A program made the position numbers and the translations under genes. This document shows, piece after piece, positions 9,402 to 17,692 of a stretch of 64,000 nt of DNA. Under the pieces are notes generated by a model. The model saw nothing but the letters and a program-made list of their open reading frames with translations, was not told where the DNA came from and did not search any database. Location of the stretch: the NCBI GenBank assembly GCA_963783445.1, contig CAWANP010000008.1, positions 1-64,000 on the forward strand, given 5' to 3'. Source of the stretch: CAWANP01 sp963783445. GTDB taxonomy: Bacteria; Chloroflexota; Anaerolineae; JAAYZQ01. Numbering within the stretch: the stretch's first letter is position 1; every line of letters starts with the position of its first letter.

Positions 9402-10427
9402 TCATAGCAAAGCCCCACATGACTCCCGCACTACCAGTTTTGCAGGCAGCACAATCCTGTGGGCAGGCGCGGGTTCCTCTGGAGGGTTCTCCAGCAGGCT
9501 CAGCAGCAGATCGGCGGCCATCGATCCCATCTGCTCGATGGGTTGGCGCACGGTTGTCAGCGCCGGCTGCAAGGCCGAGGCTACAGGGAGATCGTCGAAT
9601 CCGACAAGAGCCACGTCCTCGGGGACGCGCAAGTCCGCTTCCCGGATTACTTTCAGCGCGCCCAAAGCCATGATGTCACTGGCGGCAAAGATGGCGGTGA
9701 CCGATCGGGACAGGAGACGCCGCGCCGCCGCTGCGCCGCTTGCCTCGGTGAAATTACCTTCAACGACCAGGGCTTCATCCACTGGCAGACGCTGTGATTC
9801 CAGGGCCTGCTGGTATCCGGTCAACCGGTCCTCAGCGCTGGTCATGTTCAGGGGGCCCGTGATCGTGGCGATGCGGCTGTGGCCCAGACGAGCAAGATGT
9901 TCGACCGCCATCCGCGCTGCAGCGACGTTGTCGATGTCTACATAGCCAACCCGGTCATCCGGATGGCGCCCCACCATGACAAGGGGAACACTATCATGCA
10001 AGAGCCTTGCGATGAGCGGGTCGTCCGCTCGCGTCGAGGCCACCACCACACCTTCCAAGTGACCACTGCGGACGACACGCCGGTACATTTCCTCCGGCCC
10101 CACCGGATCGTTGAACAGAGAAAGCATGAGGTAATAGCGCTGGGAATTGCAGGTTTGGGTGATTCCACACAACAAGTGAGCGAAAAAGGGATCAGTGAAC
10201 AGGGTAGTTACTGCTTCAGGGATGATCACACCGACAATGCGGGTACGGCGCGTGACCAAGCTTCGGGCAGCAGCATGAGGCTGATACCCCGCCTTGCGGA
10301 CGACCTGCCAGACGCGCTCCCGGACCGGCTCACGGACATTGGGGTGATCATTGACTACACGAGAGACGGTCGAGCGCGAGACACCGGCTAGTTTGGCAAT
10401 CTCTTCAAGGGTAGGCGATCCGTTCAC
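9402..10427 (-). CDS. LacI-family regulator, CelR-like operator upstream
   Basis: A second LacI/GalR repressor, 341 residues: helix-turn-helix at the N-terminus (TLEEIAKLAGVSRSTVSRVV) and a sugar-binding core (VGVIIPEAVTTLF, AIFAASDIMALG, VALVGFDDLPVA). The frame opens at 10478, but that region contains an operator copy, and a GTG at 10427 has an AGGAG site just upstream, so I use 10427. Two identical operators TGGGAGCGCTCTCA lie upstream. They match the known CelR target of Thermobifida fusca (TGGGAGCGCTCCCA), which responds to cellobiose. Residues recognising this operator are expected in the YxxxVSRSTVSRV helix. It is likely autoregulated and may control the GH94 gene upstream. Confidence 0.88.
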   Translation of the reverse strand: MNGSPTLEEIAKLAGVSRSTVSRVVNDHPNVREPVRERVWQVVRKAGYQPHAAARSLVTRRTRIVGVIIPEAVTTLFTDPFFAHLLCGITQTCNSQRYYLMLSLFNDPVGPEEMYRRVVRSGHLEGVVVASTRADDPLIARLLHDSVPLVMVGRHPDDRVGYVDIDNVAAARMAVEHLARLGHSRIATITGPLNMTSAEDRLTGYQQALESQRLPVDEALVVEGNFTEASGAAAARRLLSRSVTAIFAASDIMALGALKVIREADLRVPEDVALVGFDDLPVASALQPALTTVRQPIEQMGSMAADLLLSLLENPPEEPAPAHRIVLPAKLVVRESCGALL

Positions 10428-10441
10428 CCTGCACTCTCCTA

Positions 10442-10457
10442 TTGGGAGCGCTCTCAA
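10442..10457. promoter_or_regulatory. CelR-like LacI operator, copy 1
   Basis: TTGGGAGCGCTCTCAA, a near-perfect palindrome centred on GCGC. It lies in the 5' leader of the LacI gene, 15 bp before its GTG, and is identical to copy 2, which is 72 bp away. Confidence 0.8.
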
Positions 10458-10513
10458 AGGATTTCCCAGAAACTCCATCCTGTAGCGTCAATACGGGCGA
10501 TCTCAGTGTAGTT

Positions 10514-10529
10514 TTGGGAGCGCTCTCAA
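10514..10529. promoter_or_regulatory. CelR-like LacI operator, copy 2
   Basis: A second identical TTGGGAGCGCTCTCAA, placed immediately downstream of the -10 box, covering the expected transcription start. Two spaced operators would allow DNA looping or cooperative binding by a LacI tetramer or paired dimers. Confidence 0.82.
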
Positions 10530-10534
10530 GACAC

Positions 10535-10563
10535 AGTATATCACAGTCGAGATGATTTGTCAA
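10535..10563 (-). promoter_or_regulatory. Sigma-70 promoter of the second LacI gene
   Basis: TTGACA (10563-10558), 17-bp spacer, TATACT (10540-10535) on the minus strand. The predicted start falls inside operator copy 2. Confidence 0.85.
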
Positions 10564-10590
10564 GGGGGTGTGGAAAAAAGTTCGACAGAT

Positions 10591-12984
10591 CTATCCCAGA
10601 ACGACTTCTACCTGGTTCTGATCACCAAGCCTATCGACCGGTATCAGGTTGCCCGCCAGCGGTTCGCCGTTCAAGGTCAGCGTCTTGACGCCACGGCACA
10701 CGCCGTCCGGGTTCTTCACCTCTATGTGGATCGTCCGGTCCCGGAAGCGGCGCGTAGCCATGAATCCAGGCCAGGTACTGGGGATACAAGGGTCAATGCG
10801 CAGGCCATCCAGTTCAGCCTGCAACCCCAGAATGTACTGGGTGGCGCTGTAGTAGGCCCAGGCTGCCGCACCGGTCAACCACGAAGTGCGGGTATTGCCC
10901 GGACGAGGTGAATAGGTCGAGTAGGTAGTCTGCCCCTGGACGTAGGGCTCGATCTGGCGGATCTCGGCACGGTCATTGTAGGCAGCCGGCATAGCGGCGC
11001 GATAGTATTCATAGGCACGATCCCCGTTGCCCAACATGCACTCAGCCATCACTCCCCAGCCCTGGGTATGGTTAAAGATACCGGCGTTCTCTTTGATGCC
11101 AGGGTTAAAGACCACGGCTCGCATCACATCGATGGGAGTTTTGACAAAGGGCGGCGCACAGAGCATCAGGCCGTAGGGGGTGGCCAGGTGCTCCTGGACA
11201 ATCTCCATGCAGCGGGATACCTGTTCAGGCGTAGCTGCGCCGCTGATCACGGCCCAGAGCTGGGTATTCAGGTAAACCTGTCCCTCCTCATGCTCGCGCG
11301 TCCCATAGACCGTCCCATCCTGGCCGATGGCCCAAATGAACCAATCTCCATCCCAGCCGCAGGCCTGGATGCTGGCGTCCAGGACCTCTCGTTGAGCAAG
11401 CGCCCAGGCTTTCTCCTCCGGCTTGTCCAGCAACCCGGCGATCTCGGCATAGATCGTCAAGCCCAACCGCACCTGAAAGGCGACAAAGAGACTTTCTCCG
11501 TAATAACCGAGCCGGAGGCAGTCGTTCCAGTCGGCGGACAGGCCACAGGGCAATCCATGCTTGCCGGTACGCTCCAGGTTGAATTCCAGGGCACGGCGCA
11601 AATGACCCAGGACAGAGGCTTCGCTCCGATCGGCGTAGGGTAGTACCTTGTTGTAGAACGCCATGTCGCCGGTTTCACCTACATAGGCCGGAATTGCGTT
11701 AAAGAACCACAGACAGTCATCAGAGCGATACTCTTCGGGATCGGGGCCGGGCTCGTGGCCGGGCTGATGCTCGAAGGGCCGAACGACCGGCATAGCCCCA
11801 CCGTTGGACAATTGGCCCGTCAGCAGCAATTCCAGGCGCTCCCGGGCCTCGCTGGGAATGGCTGCGACCACCCCCACAATGTCCTGTACCGAGTCGCGGA
11901 ATCCTAATCCATCCCGCTCGCCATTGTAGGTCAGGCTGGCAGCCCGCGACCAAGCGAAGGTGATCAGAGAGTTATAGGGTCCCCAGACATTGATGGTATG
12001 GTTCAGATCTTCATCCGGTGTCTGTACCACCAAACTGCCCAACCTGGTATGCCACATGTCCTTGAGTTTTCCCAATTCAGCCCCGGCCCGCTCCAACGAA
12101 CCATACTCGGCCACCGTACGTTTGCCCACCGTGTACGCATCACCGATACCCAGCATGACAAGTAGCTCGCGGCTTTCACCTGGCTCAAGGATCAGGTCAG
12201 CTTGGAGGCTGCCGCAGGCATTATCGCCGTAGGCGTTGCTGTTGGTGCAGTGGCCCTGTTCAACCACCAGCGGATTGTGATAGCTGCGGTATGGACCGAG
12301 AAAGGCGTCGCGACTCGTATCGTGCCCGACCAGAGTCGCGCCGGCCAACGCCATCCAGGTATGGCGAGCAAGATCGTGGACAAAGAACCCATCTTCATCC
12401 GGGGTCAGGTTATCCTGAATGGCAATGCGCAGCAATCCATCGCTCAACTCTCCACGTACGATAAAGAGCGAGTACTGCAAATTGACGCGATCCTGGTAGG
12501 TATCCCACTGGTTGGTGAATTCGCAGAAGGTGAAAGCCGAAATCTCACGCGGCAGGTTGCTCTCATTGGTGATCTTTAGCCGCCAGTACTCGAAGGTTTG
12601 CCCCAGCGGGACAAAATAGGTGACCTCGCTGGCGATCCCCGCATAGCACGATTCGAACACGCTATAGGCCATGCCGTGACGGCAGGTGGACTGATACTGG
12701 TTGAGCGGCTTGCCGACGGGCTGCCAGGAAGTCGACCAGTAATCGCCAGTCTCGCGGTCGCGCAAGTAAAAGTAGCGTCCAGGCTGGTCCATGGGTACGC
12801 TGTTGAAACGCAGGCGCAAGAAACGCCCGCGTGCTCCCGACTGATAGAAACCATAGCCTCCCGCATTGTTCGTGATGATGGCTCCATACTCGGTGGAGCC
12901 CAGGTAGTTGCTCCATGATTGAGGGGTATCCGGTCGGGTGATGACGTACTCGCGGTTCTCATCGTCGAAAAAGCCATAGCGCAT
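10591..12984 (-). CDS. GH94 disaccharide phosphorylase (cellobiose/chitobiose phosphorylase type)
   Basis: A 797-residue cytoplasmic enzyme of glycoside hydrolase family 94. The whole family layout is visible: N-terminal beta-sandwich starting RYGFFDDENREYVITRP, NYLGSTEYGAIITNNAGGYGFY, linker, the (alpha/alpha)6 barrel with GLGFRDSVQDIVG, the catalytic Asp in the DWNDCL motif, and the C-terminal WLTGAAAWAYY and IDPCIPSTWPGF motifs. Family members split cellobiose or N,N'-diacetylchitobiose with phosphate to give a sugar 1-phosphate, saving ATP. The length matches both types (about 800). The CelR-like operators downstream favour cellobiose; the ChbG and GH130 genes nearby favour an amino-sugar substrate. 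Substrate is therefore unresolved. The ATG has a GAGGT site 7 nt upstream. Confidence 0.92.
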   Translation of the reverse strand: MRYGFFDDENREYVITRPDTPQSWSNYLGSTEYGAIITNNAGGYGFYQSGARGRFLRLRFNSVPMDQPGRYFYLRDRETGDYWSTSWQPVGKPLNQYQSTCRHGMAYSVFESCYAGIASEVTYFVPLGQTFEYWRLKITNESNLPREISAFTFCEFTNQWDTYQDRVNLQYSLFIVRGELSDGLLRIAIQDNLTPDEDGFFVHDLARHTWMALAGATLVGHDTSRDAFLGPYRSYHNPLVVEQGHCTNSNAYGDNACGSLQADLILEPGESRELLVMLGIGDAYTVGKRTVAEYGSLERAGAELGKLKDMWHTRLGSLVVQTPDEDLNHTINVWGPYNSLITFAWSRAASLTYNGERDGLGFRDSVQDIVGVVAAIPSEARERLELLLTGQLSNGGAMPVVRPFEHQPGHEPGPDPEEYRSDDCLWFFNAIPAYVGETGDMAFYNKVLPYADRSEASVLGHLRRALEFNLERTGKHGLPCGLSADWNDCLRLGYYGESLFVAFQVRLGLTIYAEIAGLLDKPEEKAWALAQREVLDASIQACGWDGDWFIWAIGQDGTVYGTREHEEGQVYLNTQLWAVISGAATPEQVSRCMEIVQEHLATPYGLMLCAPPFVKTPIDVMRAVVFNPGIKENAGIFNHTQGWGVMAECMLGNGDRAYEYYRAAMPAAYNDRAEIRQIEPYVQGQTTYSTYSPRPGNTRTSWLTGAAAWAYYSATQYILGLQAELDGLRIDPCIPSTWPGFMATRRFRDRTIHIEVKNPDGVCRGVKTLTLNGEPLAGNLIPVDRLGDQNQVEVVLG

Positions 12985-13022
12985 GAGGCTACCTCAAGAG
13001 TGAAAGGTTGATTCAGACCCCT

Positions 13023-13052
13023 ATTATAACCTGAACCGATTGGATCTGTCCA
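13023..13052 (-). promoter_or_regulatory. Promoter of the GH94 gene
   Basis: TGGACA (13052-13047), 18-bp spacer, TATAAT (13028-13023) on the minus strand, about 40 bp before the GH94 ATG. No copy of the CelR-like operator is seen here. Confidence 0.75.
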
Positions 13053-13178
13053 TCTCGCTCGGTGACCGGTATGGGGGCTGAGCAAAAGCACAGTCGTGAG
13101 CTTTGACGACTCGCTCATCACCTCGTTGCAGGAGCGTACCAGCAACGACTGCGCATAGGGTCAGGCCCGCGTTCGTTT

Positions 13179-13207
13179 TTGACGAAAGGCCCCTTCTACA
13201 TTACAAT
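13179..13207 (+). promoter_or_regulatory. Promoter of the L25/CTC gene
   Basis: TTGACG (13179-13184), 17-bp spacer, TACAAT (13202-13207), giving a leader of about 90 nt before the ATG at 13306. Confidence 0.75.
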
Positions 13208-13305
13208 AGGACGCTGTGTGCAAGGTGCGCGCAGGCTCTGAACCCAACCTGAGAGCAACCTGCGGCTTGCTCATCGATACGACATTGTGGTGTGGGAGAC
13301 ATAGT

Positions 13306-13965
13306 ATGGAACGAGTTGAATTGAAAGCACAAAGCCGGGCAATCACCGGCAAGAAGGTGAAGCAGCTGAGGGAACAATTTCTGATCCCCGCTGTTATTTA
13401 CGGGCCAGACACGCTGTCCAAGAGCATCCAGATAGAGGAGCGCGAACTGTCAAGAGCACTGCAGCAGGCAGGCTCGACGGCACTGATCGATCTAAAGATC
13501 GACAACACGGGCAAAGCCAATGTCGTTCTTGCCCGCGATATCCAGCGTGACATTCTCACCAGCCGCTTCCAGCACGTTGACTTTTATGTGGTCCGGCTCA
13601 CAGAGAAGGTAAGAACGTCCCCTCCTCTGGAGCTCGTGGGCGAATCACCACTTGTCAAGGCGGGAGCTGCGGTTTTGGTTCAGATTCTGAATCAGGTGGA
13701 AGTCGAGTGCTTGCCAACCGATCTTGTCAACTCAATTCCGGTAGACATTTCGGTGCTGGAACACCTGGATGACAGCATCAATATCAGCGACCTGGTTGTC
13801 CCACCAGGCATCACCATTTTGGCCGATCCAGACGACACTGTCGCCAGCGTGGTACCGCCGCGCGCGGTGCTTGCGGAAGAGGTTGAGGAAGTCGAGATGG
13901 AAGAGGGTGAGATGGAAGGCGTCATCGGACTTGATGCCGAGGGCGAGGAAGTAGCTGAAGACTGA
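13306..13965 (+). CDS. rplY: 50S ribosomal protein L25, general stress protein Ctc type
   Basis: A 219-residue two-domain L25/Ctc protein that binds 5S rRNA in the large ribosomal subunit. The N-terminal domain starts MERVELKAQSRAITGKKVKQLR and includes IPAVIYG and the HVDFYVV motif; the C-terminal beta domain (VGESPLVKAGAAV, NSIPVDIS) is followed by an acidic tail rich in Glu. I use the ATG at 13306, preceded by GGGAG, instead of an upstream in-frame GTG at 13216. It is a single-gene unit with its own promoter and a strong terminator. The acidic tail of about 30 residues is usual for the Ctc subtype. Confidence 0.93.
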   Translation: MERVELKAQSRAITGKKVKQLREQFLIPAVIYGPDTLSKSIQIEERELSRALQQAGSTALIDLKIDNTGKANVVLARDIQRDILTSRFQHVDFYVVRLTEKVRTSPPLELVGESPLVKAGAAVLVQILNQVEVECLPTDLVNSIPVDISVLEHLDDSINISDLVVPPGITILADPDDTVASVVPPRAVLAEEVEEVEMEEGEMEGVIGLDAEGEEVAED

Positions 13966-13986
13966 GCTTTGAGTGGATGCTAGAAA

Positions 13987-14026
13987 GGATCACGCCAGGG
14001 CTGCCGTGGCGTGGTCCTTTTTCTTT
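13987..14026 (+). terminator. Intrinsic terminator after rplY
   Basis: Stem GGATCACGCCA / TGGCGTGGTCC (one T-G pair) with a 9-nt loop, followed by TTTTTCTTT. Confidence 0.88.
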
Positions 14027-14044
14027 GTCACCAAGGAGTAGTCC

Positions 14045-14593
14045 GTGGAGATTGTCGTAGCCATGACAGGCGCTTCCGGAGCGGTTATCGGCGTCCGGCT
14101 GCTGGAAGCGCTGGACGAACAGGGTGACCACACCGTCCACCTGATCGTCTCGCACGGGGCACGTGCCGTGCTTGCACATGAAATCGGGCACGACCCGAGT
14201 TTACCAGCGACCCATCGCTGGAGCGCGGACGATCTGACTGCACCCATTGCCAGTTCATCCCGCGGCCCAGAGGCGATGGTCATAGCACCTTGCTCCATGA
14301 AGACCCTGTCAGCCGTCGCCCACGGATACGCCAGCGATCTCATCGTCCGTACTGCCGAGGTCATGCTGCGCTTAAACCGGCTGCTTGTGCTCATGCCCCG
14401 CGAGACGCCTCTGTCTTTGCCTGCCATCGAAAACATGCGCCTGGCCAAGCTGGCAGGGGCCATCATCCTGCCCCCTGTGGTAGCCTATTATCCCCAACCA
14501 CAAACGGTAGAGGAGATGACCGATTTTTTCGCGGGCAAGGTACTCGACGTCTTGGGCCTTCGGCACAGCCTGTATCGACGGTGGAGGGAGTAG
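14045..14593 (+). CDS. ubiX: Flavin prenyltransferase UbiX
   Basis: A 182-residue UbiX/PAD1 flavoprotein. It shows the flavin-binding start VVAMTGASGAVIG, the conserved MVIAPCSMKT segment and RETPLS. UbiX joins a dimethylallyl group from dimethylallyl phosphate (DMAP) to FMN, making prenyl-FMN, the cofactor of UbiD-family decarboxylases. The start is a GTG with AAGGAG upstream. The ubiD-type gene starts 3 bp after its stop, so enzyme and cofactor maker are produced together. DMAP is chemically close to isopentenyl phosphate, the product of the pathway encoded downstream, so the module may supply its own prenyl donor (inference). Confidence 0.93.
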   Translation: MEIVVAMTGASGAVIGVRLLEALDEQGDHTVHLIVSHGARAVLAHEIGHDPSLPATHRWSADDLTAPIASSSRGPEAMVIAPCSMKTLSAVAHGYASDLIVRTAEVMLRLNRLLVLMPRETPLSLPAIENMRLAKLAGAIILPPVVAYYPQPQTVEEMTDFFAGKVLDVLGLRHSLYRRWRE

Positions 14594-14595
14594 CC

Positions 14596-15957
14596 ATGAA
14601 CTTGAGGGAGTTCCTGACCTGGTCGCGGGGCAAGGCCCAGTTGACGACCATCCCCCAGCCGGTCGACCCGCACCTGGAGATGGCCCGTGTCATCCACGCC
14701 ATGGAAGGCCGGCCACTGCTATTCACCGATCCACTGCGGCCTGGCTGGCAGGTGGCAACAGGAGTCTGTGCCAGACGGGAGCACTTTGCCTGGGCGCTGG
14801 GCTGCGACGTGGCTGGCATCGTACCCCAATTGGCCGAAGCCCTGAATCATCCCACCGAGCCCCCCTTGGTAGCAGATGCACCTTGCCAGGAGATCGTGGA
14901 CCACGAGCCCGACCTGGACACCCTCCCCCTTCTCCGGCACCTGCCCGGTGATGGTGGTCCCTACATTACCTCTGGCATTGCGGTCATCCGCGATCCTGAC
15001 TATGGCCGCAACGTCAGCTTTCACCGCTTGATGCAGGTTGGCCCCCGAGCCTTTACCGCCCGCATCGTCGAGGGTCGGGGAACAGATACGGCCTGGCGCA
15101 AGGCTTTGGCTGCCGGACAGGATCTGGAGGTAGCCGTTTGCCTGGGCGTGCCCATCCACGTTCTGCTGGCGGCGGCCATGAGCCCAGCCAAAGGGGTGGA
15201 CGAATTGTGCCTTGCCCATGCCCTGGCCCAGGCACCCCTGGTTCGCTGTGCAACGGTGGATCTGGAGGTGCCAGCCGAGTGCGAGGTCATTCTGGAGGGA
15301 CGGATCACCGGGCGTGAGGCCGACGAGGGACCGTTCATCGACCTGACCGAAACCTGGGACGTGATCCGCCATCAGCCGATCATCGAGATCGATTGCATGA
15401 CCCACCGGCAGTCACCCATCTATCACGCCCTGCTGCCTGGGGGGCTGGAACACAAGCTGCTGATGGGCTTGCCCCGAGAGCCCACCATCTTTCGAGCAGT
15501 GGCAGAGGTGGTCGACTGCCTGAATGTGAGCATCACACCCGGTGGGATGAGCTGGCTCCACGCCGTGGTGCAGATTTCCAAGCGCAACCCCGACGACGGC
15601 TGGCACGCCATGGAGGCCGCTTTCCGGGGACATGGCTCTCTGAAGCACGTGGTCATCGTAGATGAGGACGTCAATCCCTTCGATCCGGCAGCCGTCGAGT
15701 GGGCCATCGCTACGCGCTTCCAGGCAGACCAGGACCTGATGGTTCTTCAGGATCAGCCTAGCAGCAGCCTCGATCCTTCCGCCAATCAGGTACCAGGGCA
15801 GAAAGCCCGCTCGGCCAAGATGGGATTGGATGCCACCATACCTTGGGTTGACGGCGCCGGGCGTCCTAGAAGCCTGGCAGAGCGAGATAGCTTCCGCAAG
15901 GTACCCTACGATGGCGTGGATCTCTCCAGGTACATTTCAGGCCCGGAGCAAGATTGA
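14596..15957 (+). CDS. UbiD-family decarboxylase, likely trans-anhydromevalonate 5-phosphate decarboxylase
   Basis: A 453-residue UbiD-fold enzyme dependent on prenyl-FMN. It begins MNLREFLTWSRGKAQ and carries the family motifs GRNVSFHRLM, EVILEGRITGREADEGPFIDLT, PIYHALLPGGLEHKLLMG and HVVIVDEDVNPFD. In the archaeal mevalonate pathway a UbiD homologue decarboxylates trans-anhydromevalonate 5-phosphate to isopentenyl phosphate. The assignment here rests on context: ubiX immediately before, both phosphomevalonate dehydratase (aconitase X) subunits and isopentenyl phosphate kinase immediately after. An open frame extends upstream to 14290 but overlaps ubiX, so I use the ATG at 14596 with GGAGGGAG upstream. 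Another aromatic-acid decarboxylase function is possible but less likely. Confidence 0.85.
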   Translation: MNLREFLTWSRGKAQLTTIPQPVDPHLEMARVIHAMEGRPLLFTDPLRPGWQVATGVCARREHFAWALGCDVAGIVPQLAEALNHPTEPPLVADAPCQEIVDHEPDLDTLPLLRHLPGDGGPYITSGIAVIRDPDYGRNVSFHRLMQVGPRAFTARIVEGRGTDTAWRKALAAGQDLEVAVCLGVPIHVLLAAAMSPAKGVDELCLAHALAQAPLVRCATVDLEVPAECEVILEGRITGREADEGPFIDLTETWDVIRHQPIIEIDCMTHRQSPIYHALLPGGLEHKLLMGLPREPTIFRAVAEVVDCLNVSITPGGMSWLHAVVQISKRNPDDGWHAMEAAFRGHGSLKHVVIVDEDVNPFDPAAVEWAIATRFQADQDLMVLQDQPSSSLDPSANQVPGQKARSAKMGLDATIPWVDGAGRPRSLAERDSFRKVPYDGVDLSRYISGPEQD

Positions 15958-16004
15958 CGGGAAGGCGCCCCATTCGACCATGATTTCTGTGATGAGAGAT
16001 TCAC

Positions 16005-17303
16005 ATGACGAGCGATAACCCTCGCAAACATGAGACATCAAGACTACTTCTCACGAGCGAGGAACAAGCCATGTGGTCCGGTGAAGCCGGACCGGGCGTG
16101 CGAAAGGCTATGGAGATCGTGGTCGCCCTGGGCCAGATCTATGGCGCCGCTGATCTGGTACCGGCGGCCAGTGTTCAGGTATCCGGCGTGAGCTATAAGA
16201 ACCTGGGCGACGCCGGCCTCGAGTTTCTGGAAGAGTGGGCGTCCCAAGGCGCCCGAGCCCGGGTGCCTGCTACCTTGAATCCAGCCGGCATGGACATGTT
16301 TGCATGGCGCAGGCTTGGATTCAGCCAGGGATTCGCCCAGCGGCAGAAGGCCGTCATCGCCGCCTACGAATCCTTGGGCATCGTACCAACCTGCACCTGC
16401 ACGCCCTACCTGGTAGGCTACAGACCCCAGTTTGGAGAGCATCTGGCCTGGGCCGAATCTTCGGCGGTGAGTTACGCCAACTCTGTCCTGGGTGCACGGA
16501 CCAATCGCGAAGGGGGACCCAGTGCTCTGGCGGCAGCGATCACCGGGCGGACGGCACGTTACGGCCTTCACCTGGACGTGAACCGGACGGCGACAGCCAT
16601 CGTCGACGTTCGCTGTGCCGTCACGTCAGATGCCGATCTGGGCGCCCTGGGTTACTTGGTGGGCCAACAGGTCAAGAATGGTGTCCCCTACTTTCGGAAT
16701 CAGGGTATGGTAGATTGGGTAAACCTCAGGCTGGGGAACTGGGGGTTAAGGACGCTGGGAGCGGCAATGGCTGCCAGTGGCGCAGTTGCCCTGTATCACG
16801 TTGAAGGGATAACCCCAGAGGCAACGGCTGGGGGCGTGCTCACACCCGGCGCCCAGACCCTGGTCGTAGACAGCTTGGCTCCCGCCTACGCCCAACTCGA
16901 CGGCCCCTCCGAGGCGGTGGATCTCGTGAGCCTGGGCTGCCCCCACGCCTCCCTGGGCGAAATTGGGGCCATTGCCGATTACCTGGAGGGGCGGCGGGTC
17001 AAGGCTGCCCTTTGGATAACCACGGCGCGAGCCACGCGAGATGCAGCCGACGAGGCCGGATTGGTAGCCCGTATCGAAGCCTCGGGCGGCCGGGTGGTAC
17101 CCGACACGTGCATGGTGGTTGCTCCCGTAGCCGATCTCGGGTACCGCACACTGGCCACCAATTCGGCCAAAATGGCCTTCTACACACCCTCCCACAGCGG
17201 GCTCTCGGTGCGCTTTGGCACCATGGAGCAGTGTCTTGAGGCCGCCAGGACAGGCGCGTGGCCCAGCCTGCGATCTACACATCACGAAACCCGGATCAGG
17301 TAG
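16005..17303 (+). CDS. Aconitase X catalytic (large) subunit, likely phosphomevalonate dehydratase
   Basis: A 432-residue AcnX large subunit. Diagnostic parts are LTSEEQAMWSGEAGPG, VSYKNLGDAGLEFLEEWA, VPATLNPAGMDM, the TCTCTPYLVGYRP segment with Cys130 and Cys132, GEHLAWAESSAV and SLGCPHAS. The conserved cysteines fit the Fe-S cluster of the family. In archaea this protein and a small DUF126 subunit dehydrate mevalonate 5-phosphate to trans-anhydromevalonate 5-phosphate. Other AcnX enzymes act on hydroxyprolines, but the flanking UbiD, UbiX and IPK genes favour the isoprenoid role. The small-subunit gene starts 1 bp after its stop, as expected for an obligate pair. The first 14 residues are not conserved and the start could be slightly later. 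Confidence 0.87.
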   Translation: MTSDNPRKHETSRLLLTSEEQAMWSGEAGPGVRKAMEIVVALGQIYGAADLVPAASVQVSGVSYKNLGDAGLEFLEEWASQGARARVPATLNPAGMDMFAWRRLGFSQGFAQRQKAVIAAYESLGIVPTCTCTPYLVGYRPQFGEHLAWAESSAVSYANSVLGARTNREGGPSALAAAITGRTARYGLHLDVNRTATAIVDVRCAVTSDADLGALGYLVGQQVKNGVPYFRNQGMVDWVNLRLGNWGLRTLGAAMAASGAVALYHVEGITPEATAGGVLTPGAQTLVVDSLAPAYAQLDGPSEAVDLVSLGCPHASLGEIGAIADYLEGRRVKAALWITTARATRDAADEAGLVARIEASGGRVVPDTCMVVAPVADLGYRTLATNSAKMAFYTPSHSGLSVRFGTMEQCLEAARTGAWPSLRSTHHETRIR

Positions 17304-17304
17304 C

Positions 17305-17692
17305 ATGGAACTCACAGGACGGATCATCAAGAACGGAACCGCCAAAGGCATCGCCCTGGTAACATCAGAACCCATCGGATTCCTCGGTGGGATAGACCCG
17401 GAGACGGGTCTCGTCATTGAACCTGGGCATCCCCTGGAGCGACAGCTGTGTTGCCGGCCGGGTGCTGGTCTTTCCCACAGGCAAGGGCAGCACGGTAGGC
17501 TCGTATACCCTTTATCGCATGGCCAAGGCTGGCACAGCACCGGCTGCCATCATCAACGCCGAAAGCGAAGCAATCGTGGCTGTGGGAGCGATCATCAGCG
17601 ACATTCCCATGGTAGACCAGGTGGACATCACCCAGATCCGGACCGGCGACCGGGTGTCTGTCGATGGAGATCGCGTGGAAGTAAGCCGATGA
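17305..17692 (+). pseudogene. Aconitase X small subunit (DUF126), interrupted by a +1 frameshift
   Basis: Starting at the ATG at 17305 one reads MELTGRIIKNGTAKGIALVT and then FLGGIDPETGLVIEPGHPLE, the N-terminal half of a DUF126 protein. The C-terminal half (SCVAGRVLVFPTGKGSTVG, AIVAVGAIISDIP) is in the next frame and ends at 17692. Deleting one base, for example C17446, restores a continuous protein of about 128 residues. The total length of 388 nt is one more than a multiple of three. Both halves are well conserved, and the partner gene and pathway look intact, so a sequence error or very recent mutation is as likely as true loss. The stop overlaps the IPK start (ATGA). Confidence 0.85.

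Noticed and set aside
14290..14595. N-terminal extension of the UbiD frame
   Set aside because: It overlaps ubiX in another frame and has no family similarity; the ATG at 14596 has a strong ribosome site.
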